Of a stretch of DNA of 15,006 nucleotides, positions 7,506-12,667 are shown one piece after another. The stretch lies in assembly GCA_947479995.1 (NCBI GenBank), contig CANKBT010000031.1, forward strand, positions 1-15,006. The letters are read 5' to 3'. A program made the translations under genes and the position numbers. Each line of letters starts with the position of its first letter. Position 1 is the first letter of the stretch. The notes beneath the pieces were generated by a model that had not been told where the DNA came from, searched no databases, and was given only the letters and a program-made list of their open reading frames with translations. Source of the stretch: Frankiaceae bacterium. GTDB lineage: Bacteria; Actinomycetota; Actinomycetes; Mycobacteriales; SCTD01.

Positions 7506-9245
7506 TCAGGACTCGCTCTGCCAGGCGCGCCAGAGCGCGGCGTAGTCGCCGTCGAGGGCGAGCAGCTCGTCGTGGCTGCCCAGCTCGGCGACCCTGCCGT
7601 CGGCGACCACCGCGACGCGGTCGGCGTCGGAGGCGGTGTGCAGGCGGTGCGCGACGGCGACGACGGTGCGCCCCGCGAGCACGGCGGCGAGCGAGCGCTC
7701 GAGGTGGCGGGCGGCGGTCGGGTCGAGCAGCGAGGTCGCCTCGTCGAGCACGAGGGTGTGCGGGTCGGCGAGCACCAGCCGCGCGAGCGCGACCTGCTGC
7801 GCCTGGGGCGGGCTGAGGGCCAGGCCGCCCGCGCCGACCGCGGTGGCGAGGCCCTCCGGCAGCGCCTGCACCCACTCGAGCGCGTCGACGGCGGCGAGCG
7901 CCGCGCGCAGCGCGTCGTCGTCGGCGCCGGGGCGGGCCAGCCGCAGGTTGTCGGCGAGGCTCCCGACGAAGACGTGGTGCTCCTGCGTCACGAGCGCGAC
8001 CTCGGTGCGCAGCCGGTCGAGCGGCAGGTCGAGCAGCGGCACGCCGCCGACGGCGACGCGGCCGGCGCGCGGGCCGTCGACACCGGCGAGCAGCCGGGTG
8101 AGCGTCGACTTGCCGGCGCCGCTCGGGCCGACGACGGCGAGCCGCTCGCCCGGGCGCACGTCGAGGTCGACGCCGTGCAGCACGTCGCGGTCGGCGACGT
8201 AGGCGTAGCGGACCTGCTCGGCCACGAGCCGCTCGCCGTCGGGCACCGCGCCGGTGGCCTCGCGGTCGGGCGGCACCGCGCCGACGCCGATGAGCCGGGC
8301 GAGCGAGCTGGCGCCGATCTGCACCTCGTCGAGCCAGCTGACGAGCCGGTCGAGCGGGTCGAGCAGCTGCTGCACGTAGAGCGTGACGGCGGTGACCTGC
8401 CCCAGCGTCGCGAGGTCCTCGCTCACGAGCACGCCGCCGAGCAGCAGCACCGCGACCGTCGGGCTGAGGAACGACAGGTCGATCCACGGGAACCACACGG
8501 TGCGCAGGTGCAGCGTGCGGCGCTCGGCGGCGTACGAGCCCGCGAGGTCGTCCTGCGTGCGCTGCACGCGGCTGGCCTGCCGGCCGAGCGCCTCGACGCT
8601 GCGCGCGCCGTCGGCGGTCTCGGTGAGCCCGGCGGTGATGCCGGAGTACGCCGCGCGCTCGGCGAGGTAGGCGGGCGTGGCGCGGCGCAGGTACCAGCGG
8701 GTCGACAGCACCAGCGGCGGCACCGCGACGAGGGCGGCGAGCGCGACGAGCGGCCCGGCGAGGAACGCCGCGACGAGGGTCAGCGAGGTGACCAGCGCGG
8801 CGACGACGACCTCGGGCACGGCGTCGCGCACGGTGCGCGCGAGCGTGTCGACGTCGGCGGTCATGCGAGTGAGCAGGTCGCCCGAGCCGGCCGCCTCGAC
8901 GGTGCTCAGCGGCAGGTCGACGACGTCGCGCAGGAACTCCTCGCGCAGCTCGGCGAAGACCTCCTCGGCGAGCACCATCGACACCAGGCGCGACCACCGG
9001 GTGAGCGCGGCCTGCAGCAGCACCGCGGCGCCGAGCACCCCGACGAGCAGGTCGACGCGGCCGCCGCCGCCGGCGAGGTCGTCGACGAGCAGGCCGACGA
9101 CGCGCGGCCCGACCAGGCCCGCGACCGCGGCGAGCACGTAGAGCACGACGGTGACGGCCAGCGCGCGCGGGTGCTGGCGCGCGATGCGGCGCGCCGCCGC
9201 CCGCACGTCGGCGACGGTGGCGACCGGCAGGTCGGTGGTCCTCAC
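7506..9245 (-). CDS. ABC exporter half-transporter with intact Walker A and degenerate signature (LSPPQ)
   Basis: A 579-residue fused permease/ATPase of the type IV exporter (ABCB-like) group. Membrane helices occupy about 30-320 and the ATPase about 338-579. Walker A GPSGAGKST is intact at 373-381, the Q-loop is Gln421, Walker B is LVLDE with catalytic Glu502, and the H-loop is His533. The signature is LSPPQ (477-481) instead of LSGGQ, so this subunit cannot supply a normal signature to its partner. The GTG start shares a 4-base overlap (GTGA) with the stop of the upstream subunit and has GGGGAGG 7 bases upstream, so the two are made together as a heterodimer. Substrate is unknown; similar pairs are annotated as multidrug or lipid exporters. 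Confidence 0.93.
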   Translation of the reverse strand: MRTTDLPVATVADVRAAARRIARQHPRALAVTVVLYVLAAVAGLVGPRVVGLLVDDLAGGGGRVDLLVGVLGAAVLLQAALTRWSRLVSMVLAEEVFAELREEFLRDVVDLPLSTVEAAGSGDLLTRMTADVDTLARTVRDAVPEVVVAALVTSLTLVAAFLAGPLVALAALVAVPPLVLSTRWYLRRATPAYLAERAAYSGITAGLTETADGARSVEALGRQASRVQRTQDDLAGSYAAERRTLHLRTVWFPWIDLSFLSPTVAVLLLGGVLVSEDLATLGQVTAVTLYVQQLLDPLDRLVSWLDEVQIGASSLARLIGVGAVPPDREATGAVPDGERLVAEQVRYAYVADRDVLHGVDLDVRPGERLAVVGPSGAGKSTLTRLLAGVDGPRAGRVAVGGVPLLDLPLDRLRTEVALVTQEHHVFVGSLADNLRLARPGADDDALRAALAAVDALEWVQALPEGLATAVGAGGLALSPPQAQQVALARLVLADPHTLVLDEATSLLDPTAARHLERSLAAVLAGRTVVAVAHRLHTASDADRVAVVADGRVAELGSHDELLALDGDYAALWRAWQSES

Positions 9246-10948
9246 GCGAGCACCTCCCCGCGCACGACGACGTCGCGGTAGGCGGCGTCCGGCAGCAGGT
9301 CGCGGTGCGTGCCGCGCGCGACGGCGCGCCCGCCGACGAGCAGCACGACCTCGTCGGCGCGGTCGAGCAGCAGCGGGCTGGTCGTGCACACGACCGTGGT
9401 GCGCCCCTCGCGCGCGGCGTGCAGCCGCGCGCCGATGCGCGCCTCGGTGTGCGCGTCGACGGCGCTCGTCGGCTCGTCGAGGAGCAGCACCTCGGGGTCG
9501 GCCGCGAGCGCGCGGGCGAGCACCAGCCGCTGGCGCTGCCCGCCGGAGAGCGTGCGCGCGCGCTCGCCGAGCACGGTGCCGAGGCCGCCGGGCAGCCCGG
9601 CGACGACGTCCTCGGCGCAGGCGGCGGCGAGGGCGCCGTCGAGCCGCGCGTCGGCGTCCGGCGCGCCGCCGGTGAGCTCGTCGCGCAGGCGGCCGCTGAG
9701 CAGCACGGGCGCGCCGTCGACGACGTGCACGCGGCGGCGCACGGCCGCGAGCGGCACCTCGGCCAGCGGCGTGCCGCCCCAGGTGACGGGCGCGTCGACG
9801 TAGCGGCCGAGGCGGTCGAGCAGCGCGCTCGCGTCCTCGGGCACGGCGGAGACGACAGCGGTGAGGCGGTGCGGCGCCACGACGACGCCGCTCGTCGCGT
9901 CGACCAGCTCGCGGCCCGGCGGCGGCTCCGCGGCCGGGCGGCCGGCGTCGCGCACGACCGGCTCGAGGCGCAGCAGGCCGAGGACCCGCCCGGCCGCGAC
10001 GTGGGCGCGGGTGGCCTTGTCGACGACCTCGAGCACGGTGCGCAGCGGGGTGGCGAGGAAGGCGGCGTAGCCGTAGACGGCCACGAGCTCGCCGACCGTC
10101 AGCCGGCCGTCGGCGACGCCGCGCGCGCCGACCCAGGTGACGGCGACGACGACCGCGCCGGGCACGAGCACCTGCGCCGCGTCGAGCAGCGACTGCGTGC
10201 GCGCGACGTCGACGCCGGCGCGGCGCACCGCCTGCGACTCCGCGCGGTAGCGCGCGAGGAAGGCGTCCTCGCCGCCGATGCCCCGCAGCACGCGCAGGCC
10301 CTGCACGGTGTCGGCGCCGAGGCCGGTCAGCGCGCCGAGCGCCGCCCGCTGCTGCGACTGCTTGGCGTGCAGCGGCCGCAGCGCCGGCCCGAGGCCGAGC
10401 AGCAGCGCGGGCGCGAGCAGCAGCACGACCACGCCGAGCAGCGGGTCGGCCGCGAGCAGCAGCGCGCCGACGACGACGAGGGCGACGAGCGCGCCGATGC
10501 CGCGGGCCTGCGCGTCGAGCAGGCGCGCGACCGACACCGCGTCGGTCGCGGCGGCGTTGGCGACGTCACCGGGGGAGGTGCGCACCGGCAGCGCGGAGCC
10601 CAGGCGCACCGCCTGGCGCGCGGCCCACTGCGTCACCGTGAAGGCGGCTTGCAGCCAGTTGGTCACGGCGACGCGGTGGCGCAGCAGCCCGGTGGCGCCC
10701 TGCACGACCGCGAGCGCGAGCAGCACGCCGCACCAGGTCAGCAGGCGGTCGCGGTCGTCGCCGGCGATCCCCTCGTCGAGGGCGCGGCCGACGGCGTACG
10801 GCGTGAGGGCCTGCGCGGTCATCCACGTGGTGCCCCAGAGCACGCCGAGCGCGACGGTGCCGGCCTGCAGGCGCGCGACGCGCAGCAGGAAGCGCGTGGG
10901 GCCGCGCAGGTCGGGCGCGCCGGGCTCGGCGAGGGGGAGGGCGCGCAC
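9242..10948 (-). CDS. ABC exporter half-transporter with degenerate Walker A and canonical signature
   Basis: A 568-residue partner of the downstream ABC gene. The membrane domain covers about 25-320 and includes the coupling region SPGDVANAAATDAVSVARLLD near 125-145. The ATPase domain (about 345-568) has lost the Walker A motif: at 365-378 it reads VVSAVPEDASALLD, with no GxxGxGKST. The Q-loop position is Asp411 and the H-loop position is Thr523. In contrast, the signature LSGGQ (467-471) and Walker B LLLDE (Asp491, Glu492) are canonical. It therefore probably does not hydrolyse ATP at its own Walker A, but completes the site of its partner. The GTG start lies 8 bases after a TAGCGT box, suggesting a leaderless operon promoter. 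Confidence 0.92.
   Translation of the reverse strand: MRALPLAEPGAPDLRGPTRFLLRVARLQAGTVALGVLWGTTWMTAQALTPYAVGRALDEGIAGDDRDRLLTWCGVLLALAVVQGATGLLRHRVAVTNWLQAAFTVTQWAARQAVRLGSALPVRTSPGDVANAAATDAVSVARLLDAQARGIGALVALVVVGALLLAADPLLGVVVLLLAPALLLGLGPALRPLHAKQSQQRAALGALTGLGADTVQGLRVLRGIGGEDAFLARYRAESQAVRRAGVDVARTQSLLDAAQVLVPGAVVVAVTWVGARGVADGRLTVGELVAVYGYAAFLATPLRTVLEVVDKATRAHVAAGRVLGLLRLEPVVRDAGRPAAEPPPGRELVDATSGVVVAPHRLTAVVSAVPEDASALLDRLGRYVDAPVTWGGTPLAEVPLAAVRRRVHVVDGAPVLLSGRLRDELTGGAPDADARLDGALAAACAEDVVAGLPGGLGTVLGERARTLSGGQRQRLVLARALAADPEVLLLDEPTSAVDAHTEARIGARLHAAREGRTTVVCTTSPLLLDRADEVVLLVGGRAVARGTHRDLLPDAAYRDVVVRGEVLA
9253..9259 (-). promoter_or_regulatory. Strong ribosome binding site for the second ABC subunit
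   Basis: GGGGAGG on the minus strand lies within the last codons of the first ABC gene and ends 7 bases before the overlapping GTG at 9245. It supports that start and implies efficient matched synthesis of both subunits. Confidence 0.6.
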
Positions 10949-10956
10949 GTGGGGCC

Positions 10957-10962
10957 ACGCTA
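10957..10962 (-). promoter_or_regulatory. Putative -10 box (TAGCGT) of the ABC exporter operon
   Basis: On the minus strand TAGCGT ends 8 bases before the GTG at 10948, with no Shine-Dalgarno sequence between, so the message may be leaderless. With a 17-base spacer the -35 hexamer would be TGGGCA (10985-10980), a 4 of 6 match to TTGACA, and it overlaps the palindrome at 10981-11001. Confidence 0.5.
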
Positions 10963-10980
10963 GGCGGCGCCGCCGCCGGT

Positions 10981-11001
10981 GCCCACCGACTTACGGTGGG
11001 C
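10981..11001. promoter_or_regulatory. Perfect 8-bp inverted repeat, operator candidate
   Basis: GCCCACCG and CGGTGGGC are exact reverse complements separated by ACTTA. The right arm overlaps the TACGGT -10 box of the rightward gene, and the left arm overlaps the likely -35 of the leftward ABC operon. If the rightward transcript starts at 11004, the repeat is not transcribed in that direction, so it is better read as a DNA-binding site than as an RNA hairpin. No regulator gene is adjacent. Confidence 0.5.
10992..10997 (+). promoter_or_regulatory. Putative -10 box (TACGGT) of the small membrane protein gene
   Basis: TACGGT matches TANNNT and ends 6 bases before the ATG at 11004. The intervening GGGCGC has no Shine-Dalgarno character, which fits a leaderless transcript. 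It lies within the palindrome at 10981-11001. Confidence 0.5.
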
Positions 11002-11003
11002 GC

Positions 11004-11429
11004 ATGACCCGCACGCGCCCGCTGCCCGCCGCCGCGCTGGTGCTGGCGGCTGTCGTCGGCGTCGGGCTGCTGGGCGGCGGGGACGCCGTGCTCGCGGTGC
11101 TGCTCGTGACCGCCGGCGTCGCGGTGCTGCTCGCGGCCGTCGCCGCGGTGACGCTCGTGCCGCTGCTCGTGGCGCTGCACCGCGCCGACGCGCGGGGCCG
11201 CAGCCCGGTCGCCTGGGGCGCCGTCCAGGCGGCGGCGCTGGTGCTCGCCGCCGCGGTCGTGCTCGTGCTCGGGGTCGACGTCGGCCCGGTCGTCGTCGCC
11301 TTCCTGCTCGCCTGGGGGCCGGCCGTCGCGGTCGGCACCACCCGCGAGGTGCCCGCGCTGCTGCGCGCCGGGCGGCACGAGCTGCCGCGGCCGGCGACGC
11401 GCGGGGCGCCGCCGGCCGGGGCGGCCTAG
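11004..11429 (+). CDS. Small integral membrane protein, function unknown
   Basis: A 141-residue, very hydrophobic protein, with an MTRTRP start and helices at about 8-24, 28-58 (possibly two), 70-90 and 94-112. It ends in a polar, Pro/Ala-rich tail that includes RAGRHELPRPATRG. A charged loop HRADARGR (59-66) separates the two halves. No family is recognised. The ATG start follows a TACGGT box by 6 bases. The gene is divergent from the ABC exporter operon across a 55-base gap with a shared palindrome, so the two may be regulated together. Its TAG stop overlaps the convergent phosphodiesterase stop as CTAG. The membrane pattern and promoter make it a real gene; its role is unknown. Confidence 0.72.
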   Translation: MTRTRPLPAAALVLAAVVGVGLLGGGDAVLAVLLVTAGVAVLLAAVAAVTLVPLLVALHRADARGRSPVAWGAVQAAALVLAAAVVLVLGVDVGPVVVAFLLAWGPAVAVGTTREVPALLRAGRHELPRPATRGAPPAGAA

Positions 11430-12541
11430 GGCCGGTCGTCCCGCGCGGCGAGCGCGGCGTCCGGGTTGTCGCTGAACACGCCGTCGACGCCGGCGGCGTA
11501 GAAGGCCTCGTACTCCGCGAGCGCGTCGCCGTAGGCGTTCGGGTCGGTGCCGCGGCGCAGCGCCGGCGGCAGGAACTGGTTCTCGTTGCGGAACGTGTAG
11601 GGCACGACGCCGAGGCGCAGCCGGTGCGCGTCGCGCACGAAGGCCGTGGGCCGGCCGAGGGCGCCGTCGGCGCCGACGGGGATGACGCGCGCCTTGTCCG
11701 GGCCGAGCACGTCGGCGTAGGCCCTGATCGCGCGCATCCCGGTGGCCGTCGCCATGGAGTCGTACGTCGTCGTGCCGCCCGCGACGGTGACGTCCCACGG
11801 CTTGCCGCGGCCGCCGCCGTAGAGCTGCACCAGCCGCACGTCGGTCTTCGTGTTGAGGTCCTTCAGGTTGCTGATCTCGAAGCTCTGCAGCGCGATGGCG
11901 TCGCGGGCGTCGTCGTAGCCGAACTCCTCGATGGTCGCGACGAGGGGCTCCTCGAGCGACAGCCCGAGGCCGTCGAAGTAGGTCGGGTGCTTGGTCTCGG
12001 GCACCACGCCGATCGTGCGCCCGGTGCGCCTGCTCTCGCTGCGGACGAGCTCGAGCACCTCGCGCAGCGTCGGCACCTCGTAGCGGCCGTCGTAGAGCGT
12101 GTTCTCCTGCCGCACGCCCGGGATGCGCTCGACCGCGCGCAGCGTCTTGAGCTCGGCGAGCGTGAAGTCCTCGGTGAACCAGCCGGTGAGCGCGACGCCG
12201 TCGATGGTCTTGGTCGTGCGGCGCGAGGCGAACTCCGGGTGCTGCGCGACGTCGGTCGTGCCGCCGATCTCGTTCTCGTGCCGCGCGACGAGCACGCCGT
12301 CCCTGGTGCTCACCAGGTCGGGCTCGACCCAGTCGGCGCCGAGGTCGATGGCGAGCTGGTACGCCGCCAGCGTGTGCTCGGGCCGGTAGCCCGAGGCGCC
12401 GCGGTGGCCGACGACGAGGGGGCTCGCGCCCTGCGGGCCGGGCTTGGCGGTGGCCGGGCCCTGCGCGACGACGGTGCCGGCGACGAGCGCGCCGGTCGCG
12501 ACGACGAGCGCGGTGATCGAGGTGGTGGTGCGCCTGCGCAC
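11426..12541 (-). CDS. Secreted glycerophosphodiester phosphodiesterase (GlpQ-like)
   Basis: A 371-residue enzyme of the GDPD family, which splits glycerophosphodiesters into glycerol-3-phosphate and an alcohol. Length and export signal match periplasmic GlpQ rather than the short cytoplasmic UgpQ type. A signal peptide is clear: MRRR, a hydrophobic stretch to about 25, and likely cleavage after VVA. Catalytic features are HRGASGYRPEHT with His46/Arg47, the metal pair Glu73/Asp75 in WVEPDLVSTRDG, and the second His88 in ARHENE. FSDNPDAAL near the C-terminus is also family-typical. The GTG at 12541 is supported by GGAGGA 6 bases upstream. It probably recovers phosphate and glycerol from lipid or teichoic acid debris outside the cell. 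Divergent from the secreted hydrolase; convergent with the small membrane protein. Confidence 0.93.
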   Translation of the reverse strand: MRRRTTTSITALVVATGALVAGTVVAQGPATAKPGPQGASPLVVGHRGASGYRPEHTLAAYQLAIDLGADWVEPDLVSTRDGVLVARHENEIGGTTDVAQHPEFASRRTTKTIDGVALTGWFTEDFTLAELKTLRAVERIPGVRQENTLYDGRYEVPTLREVLELVRSESRRTGRTIGVVPETKHPTYFDGLGLSLEEPLVATIEEFGYDDARDAIALQSFEISNLKDLNTKTDVRLVQLYGGGRGKPWDVTVAGGTTTYDSMATATGMRAIRAYADVLGPDKARVIPVGADGALGRPTAFVRDAHRLRLGVVPYTFRNENQFLPPALRRGTDPNAYGDALAEYEAFYAAGVDGVFSDNPDAALAARDDRP

Positions 12542-12547
12542 GAGTGC

Positions 12548-12553
12548 TCCTCC
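12548..12553 (-). promoter_or_regulatory. Ribosome binding site of the phosphodiesterase gene
   Basis: GGAGGA on the minus strand ends 6 bases before the GTG at 12541. It is among the strongest Shine-Dalgarno matches in the window and fixes this start. Confidence 0.65.
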
Positions 12554-12557
12554 GGAC

Positions 12558-12576
12558 CGCCACGCACGCGGTGGCG
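12558..12576 (-). other. Small hairpin upstream of the phosphodiesterase ribosome binding site
   Basis: CGCCAC (12558-12563) and GTGGCG (12571-12576) are exact reverse complements around a 7-base loop. In a leadered phosphodiesterase message the stem would lie about 4 bases before the Shine-Dalgarno sequence. It could affect translation or be a protein-binding site; chance is also possible. Confidence 0.3.
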
Positions 12577-12667
12577 CAGCCCGGCCGGACGCTGTCGGGG
12601 CCGGGTTGCCCGCAGGTGTCCGGTTCGTGAGGCCCGCCCCAACAGCGCGTGGCACCATCCGGCGGTG

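Noticed and set aside
6951..9281. A 776-residue plus-strand open frame opposite the ABC and acVLRF1-type genes
   Set aside because: Low-complexity Arg/Gly/Asp/Glu-rich composition without domains; the minus strand carries complete, recognisable proteins.
12605..12633. PHO-box-like repeats (GTTGCCC, GTTCGTG) between the phosphodiesterase and secreted hydrolase genes
   Set aside because: Phosphate control of a GlpQ-like gene would make sense, but the units match GTTCACC poorly and are 18 rather than 11 bases apart.
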